Source of the DNA: Bubalus kerabau
Lineage: Eukaryota > Chordata > Mammalia > Artiodactyla > Bovidae
Assembly: GCF_029407905.1 (NCBI RefSeq)
Contig: NC_073627.1
Location: forward strand, 138,893,697-138,957,696
Reading direction: 5' to 3'
DNA: 64,000 nt
Shown here: piece after piece, positions 27,501 to 39,100 of the stretch
How the letters are laid out: the number at the start of each line of letters is the position of its first letter
How positions within the stretch are numbered: position 1 is the first letter of the stretch
Made by a program: the position numbers and the translations under genes
The notes under the pieces: generated by a model
Database searches by the model: none
Told to the model about the DNA's origin: nothing
What the model saw: only the letters and a program-made list of their open reading frames with translations

Positions 27501-30500
27501 CCTAGAGCCAGGCATACTTGGGTCAGGGTGCAGATCCCCAGGCAGGTTGAGATGTGACAACCTCCTGGAGATTGAATCCCCGGGCAGGTCGAGGCATGAC
27601 AACCTCCTGATAATTGGGTCCCTGGGCAGGTCAAGGCATGTAGATCTCCTGGGACCCCTGGACTGGTGGATCCCCGAGCAGGCTGAGGCATGACAACCTC
27701 CCAAGGACCAGATTCCTAGGCAGGTTGAGGCAGGTCGACCTCCTGGGACACCCAGGCTGGAGCTGGGCATTCCCAATGACTCTAGTGTGACTAGTGCTGG
27801 GTAGGATTAAGGGGTTGTAATCTTAACTCATTACTGGTTTGTCCACCACAGATGGGAATAGATACCATGATGTTAAGCAATCCAAGCCTGTGCCCTGAGA
27901 CTGGGAACCTAAGGAAATAGCCATAAACCTTATCCTCTTATTTCTCTGAGGGAATGTAAGTCACTGATTTCCTCCCTTAGCCTTCCAGAGCAGTTTAGGG
28001 TATTTCCAATGGTAAACATTTCATTGTCATAGACCCACTTTAGGTAGTAACAGAGGTAATGACAAAGGCTTTCTTATCTTTTCTTGCTATTCTTTGGAAC
28101 TCTGCATTCAGATGTTTATATCTTTCCTTTTCTCCTTTGCTTTTCGCTTCTCTTCTTTTCACAGCTATTTGTAAGGCCTCCCCAGACAGCCATTTTGCTT
28201 TTTTGCATTTCTTTTCTATGGGAATTGTCTTGATCCCTGTCTCCTGTACAATGTCATGAACCTCATTCCATAGTTCATCAGGCACTCTATCTATCAGATC
28301 TAGGCCCTTAAATCTATTTCTCACTTCCACTGTATAATCATAAGGGATTTGATTTAGGTCATACCTGAATGGTCTAATGGTTTTCCCTACTTTATTCAAT
28401 TTAAGTCTGAAGTTGGCAATAAGGAGTTCATGGTCTGAGCCACAGTCAGCTCCTGGTCTTGTTTTTGCTGACTGTATAGAGCTTCTCCATCTTTGGCTGC
28501 AAAGAATACAATCAATCTGATTTCGGTGTTGACCATCTGGTGATGTCCATGTATAGAGTCTTCTCTTGTGTTGTTGGAAGAGGGTGTTTGTTATGACCAG
28601 TGCATTTTCTTGGCAAAACTCTATCAGTCTTTGCCCTGTGTCATTCCGTATTCCAAGGCCAAATTTGCCTGTTACTCCAGGTGTTTCTTGACTTCCTACT
28701 TTTGCATTCCAGTCCCCTATAATGAAAAGGACATGTTTTTTGGGTGTTAGTTCTAAAAGGTCTTGTAGGTCTTCATAGAACCGTTCAACTTCAGCTTCTT
28801 CAGCATTACTGGTTGGGGCATAGACTTGGATTACTGTGATATTGAATGGTTTGCCTTGGAAACAAACAGAGATCATTCTGTCGTTTTTGAGATTGCATCC
28901 AAGAACTGCATTTTGGACTCTTTTGTTGACCATGATGGCTACTCCATTTCATCTGAGGGATTCCTGCCCACAGTAGTAGATATAATGGTCATCTGAGTTA
29001 AATTCACCCATTCCAGTCCATTTCAGTTTGCTGATTCCTAGAATGTCGACTTCTTCAGCGATCAATGCAAAGAAATAGAGGAAAACAACAGAATGGGAAA
29101 GACTAGGGATCTCTTCTAGAAAATCAGAGATACCAAAGGAACATTTCATGCAAAGATGGGCTCGATAAAGGACAGAAATGGTATGGACCTAACAGAAGCA
29201 GTAGATATTAAGAAGAGATGGCAAGAATACACAGACGAACTGTACAAAAAAGATCTTCATGACCCAGATAATCACGATGGTGTGATCACTCACCTAGAAC
29301 CAGACATCCTGGAATGTGAAGTCAGGTGGGCCTTAGAAAGCATCACTACGAACAAAGCTAGTGGAGGTGATGGAATTCCAGTTGAGCTATTTCAGATCCT
29401 GAAAGATGATGCTGTGAAAGTGCTGCACTCAATATGCCAGCAAATTTGGAAAACTCAGCAGTGGCCACAGGACTAGAAAAGGTCAGTTTTCATTCCAATC
29501 CCAAAGAAAGGCAATGCCAAAGAATGCTCAAACTACTGCACAATTGCACTCATCTCACACGCTAGTAAAGTAATGCTCAAAATTCTCCAAGCCAGGCTTC
29601 AGCAATATGTGAACCGTGAACTTCCTGATGTTCAAGCTGGTTTTAGAAAAGGCAGAGGAACCAGAGATCAAATTCCAACATCTGCTGGATCATCGAAAAA
29701 GCAAGAGAGTTCCATAAAAATATCTATTTCTGCTTTATTGACTATTCCAAAGCCTTTGACTGTATGGATCACAATCAACTGTGGAAAATTCTTCAAGAGA
29801 TGGGAATACCAGAACACCTGACCTGCCTCTTGAGAAATTTGTATGCAGGTCAGGAAGCAACAGTTAAAACTGGACATGGAACAACAGACTGCTTCCAAAT
29901 AGGAAAAGGAGTTCATCAAGGCTGTATATTGTCACCCTGTTTATTTAACTTATATGCAGAGTACATCATGAGAAACGCTGGACTGGAAGAAACACAAGCT
30001 GGAATCAAGAGTGCTTGGAGAAATATCAATAACCTCAGATATGCAGATGACACCACCCTTATGGCAGAAAGTGAAGAGGAACTAAAAAGCCTCTTGATGA
30101 AAGTGAAAATGGAGAGTGAAAAAGTTGGCTTAAAGCTCAACATTCAGAAAACAAAGATCATGGCATCTGGTCCCACCACTTCATGGGAAATAGATGGGGA
30201 AAGAGTGGAAACAGTGTCAGACTTTATTTTTCTGGGCTTCAAAATCACTACAGATGGTTACTGCAGCCATGAAATTAAAAGCCACTTACTCCTTGGAAGG
30301 AAAGTTATGACCAACCTAGATAGCATATTCAAAAGCAGAGACATTACTTTGCCAACAAAGGTTCGTCTAGTCAAGGCTATGGTTTTTCCTGTGATCATGT
30401 ATGGATGTGAGAGTTGGACTGTAAAGAAGGCTGAGCACCAAAGAATTGATGCTTTTGAACTGTGGTGTTGGAGAAGACTCTTGAGAGTCCGTTGGAGTGC

Positions 30501-33073
30501 AAGGAGATCCAACCAGTCCATTCTGAAGGAGATCAGCCCTGGGATTTCTTTGGAAGGAATGATGCTAAAGCTGAAACTCCAGTACTTTGGCCACCTCATG
30601 CGAAGAGTTGACTCATTGGAGAAGACTCTGATGCTGGGAGGGATTGGGGGCAGGAGGAGAAGGGGACTACAGAGGATGAGATGGCTGGATGGCATCACTG
30701 ACTCGATGGACGCGAGTCTCGGTGAACTCTGGGTGTTGGTGATGGACAGGGAGGCCTGGTGTGCTGCGATTCATGGAGTCCCAAACAGTCGGACATGACT
30801 GAGCAACTGATCTGATCTAATGACAAAGGAGCAGGTTATCTGGTCCTGTTAGGAGCTTTAAGAGTATTTTAATAATAAGCTGGGTGGAGCAATGTTGCCT
30901 ACACTAGGGACAGGTTTAAGGTTGTAGGAGTTAGTAAGTGGCTTAAGGACAAAATGATAAGAGGCAATGATAAGAGGCAATAACAGGCAACAGATCAGAT
31001 GTTCATAAAAGTATAGTGGAGATTTGATCCAGGGATATGTTTGTAGCTTTAGGATAAGGGTGGTAAGGGTTTGGGCCCAAACAATCTGCAGGGTTAACTC
31101 CCAAAGTGGCAAACATTGTCCCTGGAAGCCCAGTTTCCCTTGAAGGGATGCCAGCAACAGATTAACTTCTAGTAGGCATTGTGGGCCTGTCACCCACCCT
31201 AGCAGATTCACTGAGAGGTGCTGTTGTTGCATCTGTTGTGGGAAACATGGAAGATGAAGGTGTGAATCTCTAGAGGGATTGGATATTATACAGTATTTCC
31301 CTCCCAAGGGCTAGCTATTTTCTGGTTGTCCTGCCAGAAGATTGCAGAGGCAACATTGTGGGCCTGGACAGGGCTCATGAAAAGAGCATGAAACAAGACT
31401 GAAGCAGGCAGGGTGCAACTTTTGAAAGACTGATATAGCCCAAGGGCATAACATAAACCAATTAAAATCAAATGGGTCAAGATGAAGACAAGTCAAATTC
31501 AACTAAAAGCCTTCAATCTGCAAGTTAAATGACACATCTGGAGGTGCCATGACTGTTCTAAGGCACTATCAAAAGACCAAGGAGTGTTTCCCCAAATGTT
31601 GGAATGATCCTCCCACTCATTAGCATATGAAATCACCCAGCCCATAAAAACTAACCACACCACATTTCATGGCCACCATATATACCCTGTGTGATGGCAC
31701 ACACTCTGTGGACTGTGCTTCTCTGTGAATTCAAACAAATCTACCTCTTACTTATTGCTGTGTCTCTCACTGAACTTTTTTGCAATGAGACATCAAGTAC
31801 TTGAGCTTCATTAGGTGCTGAAACCAGGCACCATGAGTTTTGGCTGGGCTCAAGTCCTGCCACATAGGTTTCAGTCCCAATCTTAGGTAAACAGTTTCAA
31901 ACACAACTTTCAGAAATGGAAAGATGATGACCTGCCCAATACTTTGTAAACAGAGGCATAGATGGAGAGAGGAGCTAAAGGACGGGAGAAAAAAGCAGTG
32001 GGAAAAACATACCAAGGAACCCCTTTCATAACTTGCTGGAAAAACTGCTAAATGCCTGACCTGTGCCCACAATTTTCATTGGCCTGATCCTAGGCACAAA
32101 GGAGGTTAAGGACCGAAGAACCCTCACCCACTTGGGCAACAGCTCCTAGGGCACAGCAGATAGTGGAGCCTTCAGGACACACTGGGGAGTAGTCCCTGCC
32201 AGAGTCCCTCAGTGGCACCCATGGCCATTCATCTGTTCACAGGGTGTTTGAGGAAATAAGAAACAAGAGACTGTAACGGAATTAAGATTCTGTTAGCCAT
32301 ATGTCCATCCAGCCATAGGGGCGAGGACCTCCTACCTAAACTGGAGGTCTTCCGGAATTTGAGACTGAACCTCGTGAGCTTTTGTCCGAGTTTGTTTTTT
32401 CTGTCCCAGTTTCCAGCACACTGGGCTTCTTGTCATTTCCACTGTGCTGGGTTTCCTTCACATTCAGCTTCCAGCATGTGAGCTTTCGCCAAGTTGGTCT
32501 TCTGCTGTGCTTGGTCTCTGCCTCGCTGGGAATGAGCTGAGGTTGTTTCAGCCAGGCTACGTCTGGGTCACGGCACCAGATATGTCAGGGGAATGTGTAA
32601 TTTTCTTGGTTCTGTCTCACTGCAACAAAGATTTGAAATGGCGACCAGTGTTACAGTTCAGTTACAGCTCAGTTTTATTTGGCAAGCAAAGGATAGTACA
32701 CTCTCAAGGCGTGAGGGTGGGCTGACCCAAAAGGAGAAGCCTTAATCCATCTTGGCTTCCTCCTTTTATACATTTGTTTCCTCCCCACTGAGCCTGCCCT
32801 ATGAAAATTGAGCTAGCCAAGAAGTGGGTATGTATTTTTCACCTGAAGTTCTCACTCCAGTCCACGGGTTTTCTTTTGATCCATTTTTGTGGGCTTTTCC
32901 CTTTATTTGTCTTTTAGACACCACCATTTTGGACTCCTTTTTCCTATTCTAACTACTTAACATGTCCATAGAATTTTTCATGCAAAAATACTGGAGTGGG
33001 TTGCCGTTTTCCTCCTTCAGGGGATCTTCCTGACCCAGGGATCAAACCTGTGACTCCTGTGTCTCTTGCATTG

Positions 33074-33118
<45 letters not shown>

Positions 33119-36100
33119 ACACACACACACAAGTGGTGTTTTTCCTCAAAATATTTGTTGTTTCCTTAGGGTGAGGATATATTCATACATACCTGAAATG
33201 GATGAAAATACTATACATGATTAAATGCCAGGTAGATATTATAATGATATATAACCTTTGGGTATATTACTTTGCATGTATTTTTTCACTTAATTTTCCT
33301 AATGGCTTATAAAGTTAAGATTAAACTCATTTGCTAAGGGTATACATCTAACCACTGGCAGAGCCAAGTATGTATCTTTCATATCCAAAGTATGTGTCTT
33401 TCATATCCAAATTCTGGGCTGTTTTCCTACTACATGTGGAAAAGAGGAGCAGTGATCCACATTGAAGGGATCAGAGGAGTTTTCATGGAAGAATTAGGGT
33501 TTCAAATAGTTTGTGAAGTACAGCAGATTTTATATAAACAGAAAGAAAAAAAAAATTCCAAATGAGGAAAGAATAAACAGAAGGTAAAAATGGTTTGTGT
33601 GACATCTGATAAGAAAGTTAGTCTGACTGGAGCAGAGGGGCTTTGCAGGGTCTCATAGGCCCCGATGAAAATTTTGATTATATGCTCTCACCAGTGTAAA
33701 GATATTAAAAGTTTCTTGATGATGTGAAGTAGTGGTGGTTTGGTCACTGAGTCATATCTGACTCTTTGCGACCCCATGGACTGTAGCCCGCAAGACCTCT
33801 CTGTCCATGGGATTTCTCAGGCAAGAACACTGGAGAGAGAACACATCTAGTTGCTTCAGCTAAGGAAGGAGGTGATTCCAGTATCCACACAGGCCTCTTT
33901 ATATCTGCCTGAATGGCAGGATTTCTTTGACTAACATTTCTCTGAGCAAATAAGAGCAAGATTTGCAGTAATAGATTTTAATGGAATTAACATAGCAAAT
34001 GAACGTTTTTGGTTTGTTTCTCTCTCCTAATAAATCATTCCGTAGGAAGATGTGAGTGAAAAAAGAAATATCTAAAATTACACTAAAAGGAATTCAGGAT
34101 TAGGAAACTCGATGCCTGGGAAAATCTCAGAGCATGCTGATCTGGGCTTCGAAGCTTATCTTCCTTATTACAAAAGATTCACTTCACCAGTAAATTTCTG
34201 GAGCTGCAGATTTAAATCTCCTTGAAAATCTTGTGAAAGATGCATTTAACAAAGGGAGAGGTAACTTCCTTCTTTGCATCTATAATATTGCTGGGTGTTC
34301 TAAAGTATTTTTTCATTGTTATTTTTGTAGCAGTTGCTCTACAAATTCAGAAGTATTGATTGCTTTAACAACTCAGGGCTTGGCCAAAGTCAGTAGAAGT
34401 GACATTATAGGAGATGGTTTTGGCTTTTACAATACAAATGTAAACTAAAAATAGAACAATGCCTCTAGGTACACATTACTAATTAAAGGCCACAGGGAAA
34501 ATATAATTTGCATCAATTTGAGATATTATGGTAGGTCAGGTGGAAAAAGTCCATGTCTACGTTTTTATTTCCCTACAGTTAAAAAAGGCTGGTGAGGTGT
34601 GCAGACCAGCAAAAGATGAGTGTGACCTGCCTGAAATGTGTGATGGCAAATCTACTCTTTGCCCCAGTGATCGATACCAAATCAATGGCTTCCCTTGCCA
34701 GAATGGGAAGGGCTACTGCCGGATGGGAACGTGCCCCACCCTGGAGAAGCAGTGCATTGACCTCTGGGGACCAGGTACGAGGACAAGCCCGCTGTCACTG
34801 GCATGTCTGCCTCTCTCCATGGAAAACTATCTCATTCCAAGTGACAGCGTTTCATCATGGCTGAAGCAGCATTCTGTCCCATTCGTCCTTCCGTTATGGT
34901 TTCCTTTGCTGTGCAAAAGCTTTTACGTTTAATTAGGTTTCATTTGTCTATTTTGTTTCTATTTTCATCACCCCAGGAGGTGGGTCAAAAAAGATCTTGT
35001 GATTTATGTCAAAGTGTGAACTTCCTGTATTTTCCTTTAAGGGTTTTATAGCATCTGGCCTTACATTCAGGTCTTTAATCCATTTTGAGTTTATTTTTGT
35101 GTGTGGTGTTAGTAAGCATTCTAATTTCATTCTTTTACATGTAGCTGTCCAGTTTTCCCCGCACTACTTACTGAAGAGACTGTCTTTTCTCCACTGTATA
35201 TTCTTGCCTCTTTGATCACAGATTAGGTGACCATAGGCATGTGAGTTTATCTCTGGACTTTCTATTCTGTTCCATTGATTAATCTTTTGTTCTGATCTCT
35301 TGCTGTGAGTGTATAAGTATGCAAGATTTCTGTGTATTAATTTTGAATCCTGCAACTTTACCAAATTCATTGATGAGCTCTGCTGCTAAGTTGCTTCAGT
35401 CGTGTCCGACTCTGTGTGATTCCAGAGACGGCAACTCACCAGGCTCCCCTGTCCCTGGGATTCTCCAGGCAAGAACACTGGAGTGGCTTGCCATTTTCTT
35501 CTCCAATGCATGAAAGTGAAAAGTGAAAATGAAGTCGCTCAGTCGTGTCCGACTCCTAGCGACCCCATGGACTGCAACCTACCAGGCTCCTCCGTCCATG
35601 GGATTTTCCAGGCAAGAGTACTGGAGTGGGGTGCCATTGCCTTCTCCATGATGAGCTCTAGTAGTTTTCAAATTCATTGATGAGCTCAAATTCATTAATG
35701 AGTAGTTTTCTGGTAGGATCTTTAAGATTTTCTATATAGTATCATGTCATCTGCAAACAGTGACAGTTTTTTGTATTTCTTTCCATTATGGTTTATTACA
35801 GGATATTGAATGTAGTTCCCTGAGCTATACGATGGGACCTTATTTCTTACCCATTCTTAAATCATTTGTATCTGCTAGTTCTAGACTCCATTGGCTTTTT
35901 ATTATTTTTAACTTCATTGTTGTTTTTTCAAAGGCTGGATTCATACTTTCCAGGTCTTCCTTATTAATTTTCAAAATGGGGGAGAGAGAAGGAGTAGAGG
36001 CATTAGAAAAAGAAGGATAGAGGCATTTGACTCAATAGAACTTGATTTGAAGTCTGATTTTTCATCTCTCTTTGTGGCTTTAACCAATACCACCCTCTGT

Positions 36101-39100
36101 ACCTTTATTAACAAAATGAGAATGCTAATAAGAATGGGTAATATTTATACACCATGTTCTACTGACCAGGCACTCTTCTCAGTGGCTCACATAGATTAAC
36201 TCATTTAATCTTCTTAATAGTGGACTTCCTTGGTGGTCCAATGGTTAAGACTCTGTCTTCCAATGCAGAGGGTGTGGGTTCAATCCTTGGTAGGGGAACT
36301 AAGATCCCACATGACTCCAGGTGTGGTCAAACATTTAAATAAATAAAGCTTGTTTTTTAAAAACACATAATCCTAAAAACTTAAAGTAATCCTCATAATA
36401 ACATTATGAGGGTATACTATCATAGAGTCATCATTTTCACACAGAGCAAATTGAAAGTTTAAGGCAATTAACCATATCACATAGCTCTTAACCACTGATT
36501 GCCCATCTGATGAAGACTGCATGAGAAATTAAACTTGTGATGCACGTTACTTCCTGGCAGAGTAGAAATCTGACTAAGCATAGGGTGTACCTGTCATATG
36601 TGTACCCTTCAACAGGACAGCATTCCAGTATCTGCCTGTGGACTGCTGCTAGGATAACTATGGCTCTTCTAGCTAAGTCTTCAATCTTACAGATGTTTCC
36701 AAATATTTAGATAGCCATCATTCAAAAATAGGCCATCCAAAAGATTTTTTTAACTCCAGACATCTCTCTTGATACCATATCAAAGCAAACTATATTTCCA
36801 AGAAGAGGTATGATGCTAAAATCATGTTCTTCATGCTGGCTTTCTGTTTCATGAATCCTTTGTAGCACAGAACTACTTACCTCTCTTCTTTCCATCTATG
36901 ACCTTACTGACCTTGTTTGATCCCAGAAGCCCAGGTTGCAGATAAGTCATGTTTTAGACGAAATGAAGATGGGTCAACTTATGGATACTGTCGAAAAGTG
37001 AACAACACACACATTCCCTGTAAAGCAAAGTAAGTGGCTTTGCTATTTGAACTTCCTGCTCATTTTCACACATGCTGATTTATCTCATTTAAAGAGAAAG
37101 TAATTTGGACATCATTTATTTGATAAACATTCATTGAGTGACTATTACTTGCTTTATTTTAGGCTAGGCACTGAGTTAAAAAGGTAAATAGGGAATGATT
37201 CCCATTTTTCAGTCTCTCATAATGCATGCTTCAGAGGACACCAAGTATAGCTGTTGTTAAATAGAATGAATGTTTAAGAAGGAACATACCAGAGTAAATG
37301 GGCCTTGTTGGAAATGTATACACTTATTCTCCAGTATGCTTCAGATGCTTTTCCATCTACTGCATTTCATGATGATTCTATGGTAGAAATACATATCTTC
37401 TCAGAGGAATAAGCAACACAATGATTGTATAGTTGTTTTTTTTTCTTTTTCTTTTTTTTTAACTTGCCATGGCATCCCATAAAGAAAAAATACAGTGAGG
37501 GAAAAGATTGACAGTTGACCTAAAGAATTTGTTTTCCATAAAAAAATTGATAGTCTGAAAAAAGAAAAGATAAAACTCTGTAATCAATGAACTTGAGATT
37601 TTTCTATATATTTCCCTTGGATTCTACAGTTCTAAGATGATTTTTAAAAATTAAATGATAATAGGTGAAATACCTGTTCCAAACTTTGCATGTGCATACT
37701 AATGTGTAACAAGACACTGAATGAAAAAGATCAGCATTTCTCCAAGTTTTTTTTCTTTTGAAATAACACTAATTTTTCTCAAAGATAGTTATTACCAAAC
37801 TATTTTGGACAGAAGATCATCTCTTGGGGAGTCTGAACCTCAAAGATGGTCATGCCTGGTGGGCTCTCCTTTATAGGAAATCAGGGGAGAATATATTAAT
37901 AAAAGGCTATATGTGTGTGGGAGTAGGGTGAGTGGGTAGCAATATTTAGTATGAGAAGTTGTGATAGGGAAAAAGGGCTAGGATAATTCCATCTTTCCTC
38001 TGTAAAGTGTACACACACCCTTGTCCTGTATAAATGCTTGTGTGAATACTGGATAATTTCTGCAACCAAAGGCATAAGCACTTCAGTTCTTCCCACAGTC
38101 TGGCTTTCTGATCACTTCTTAATAATTTTTGCTTGTAGTGAAAAATAAGCCTGAAATTCCCTGGGTCCTAGAGCCTTCCTAGGGCTTCCTTGGTGGCTCA
38201 GAGGATAAAAAGTCTGCCTGTGATGCAGGAGACCTGGGTTGAGTCTCTGGGTTGGGAAGATCCCCTGGAGAAGGAAATGGCAACCCACTCCAGTATTCTT
38301 GCCTGGAGAATTCCACGGATAGGGAAAATTGGCAAGCTACAGTCCATGGGGTCATGGAGTCAGATATGACTAAGCAACTTTCACCTTTTTAGAGCCTTCT
38401 TCTTAAAGCCCTACCTAAATGATTCAAGAAAAATACCATCTCAAGTCTGGAAAGAATGCATGCCTTTCTCTGCTCCTCAGTGGTATTTTTTCTAAAAGCC
38501 ACCAGAGTAATCAGAAGAATCTGATTCTAACACTCTCATAAGACTTTTTTCACAACTTTCCTCTAAATTTTGCATAAAAGCAATTGATTCCAATATTGTT
38601 GGCATTGACTTTCTTCCCCTTGCTAGTGAATGTAAGGCTTTAGTGATCCCCTGGCAGTTTCATCTGAATTTTCAGGGGTTCTTTCAGGAACCCACATGAT
38701 GCCTTAGAGTGTCATCTAAGGCTCAGCCTTATACTGATACTACTATAGTCAAGAGAATTATTCTGCTGCAATTCATGCAATAAATGACCTTAGCTGAAAC
38801 AAGACAGAAACTGACTTCCTAGGTGCCCTCCTTGATGTTAAGAACTGATGTTGAAGCTGAAGCTCCAATACTTTGGTCACCTGATGCAAAGAACTGACTC
38901 ACTGGAAAAGACCCTGATGCTGGGAAAGATGGAAGGCAAAAGGGAAAGGGGAAGCAGAGGGTGAGAAGGTTGAATAGAATCACCAACTCAGTGGACATGA
39001 ATTTGAGCAAACGTGGGAGATAATGAAGGAGAGGGGAACCTAGCGTGCTGCAGTCCATGGGGTCCCGAAGAGGCAGACACAACCCAGTGACTAAACATCA

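Larger units (their letters stand above)
28069..30817. mobile_element. BovB LINE with inverted 5' part (twin-priming structure)
   Basis: The left part (28069 to about 29058) is the BovB endonuclease region on the - strand, with an open frame of 297 codons (28040-28933). The right part (about 29058-30817) is the linker and RT on the + strand, with an open frame of 344 codons (29764-30798) including YADD. The two parts are adjacent in a normal BovB. The whole is flanked by TAATGACAAAGG at 28057-28068 and 30818-30829. Confidence 0.95.
23309..32962 (-). mobile_element. Endogenous retrovirus, class I (gammaretrovirus-like), defective
   Basis: Two LTRs in the same orientation (23309-23675 and 32583-32962) bound the element. 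The 4-bp duplication TGTC (23305-23308, 32963-32966) marks exact integration. On the - strand I see gag capsid and zinc-knuckle regions, a protease trace, RNase H, integrase with its C-terminal part, and the end of the env transmembrane subunit, in the expected order. Most of the RT and the env surface subunit are missing, and frames are broken. A primer-binding-site-like sequence and a polypurine tract are present. Two BovB insertions (26242-26474, 28069-30817) lie inside. The LTRs differ at roughly a tenth of positions by hand alignment, so the element is old. It cannot encode infectious virus. Confidence 0.93.
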
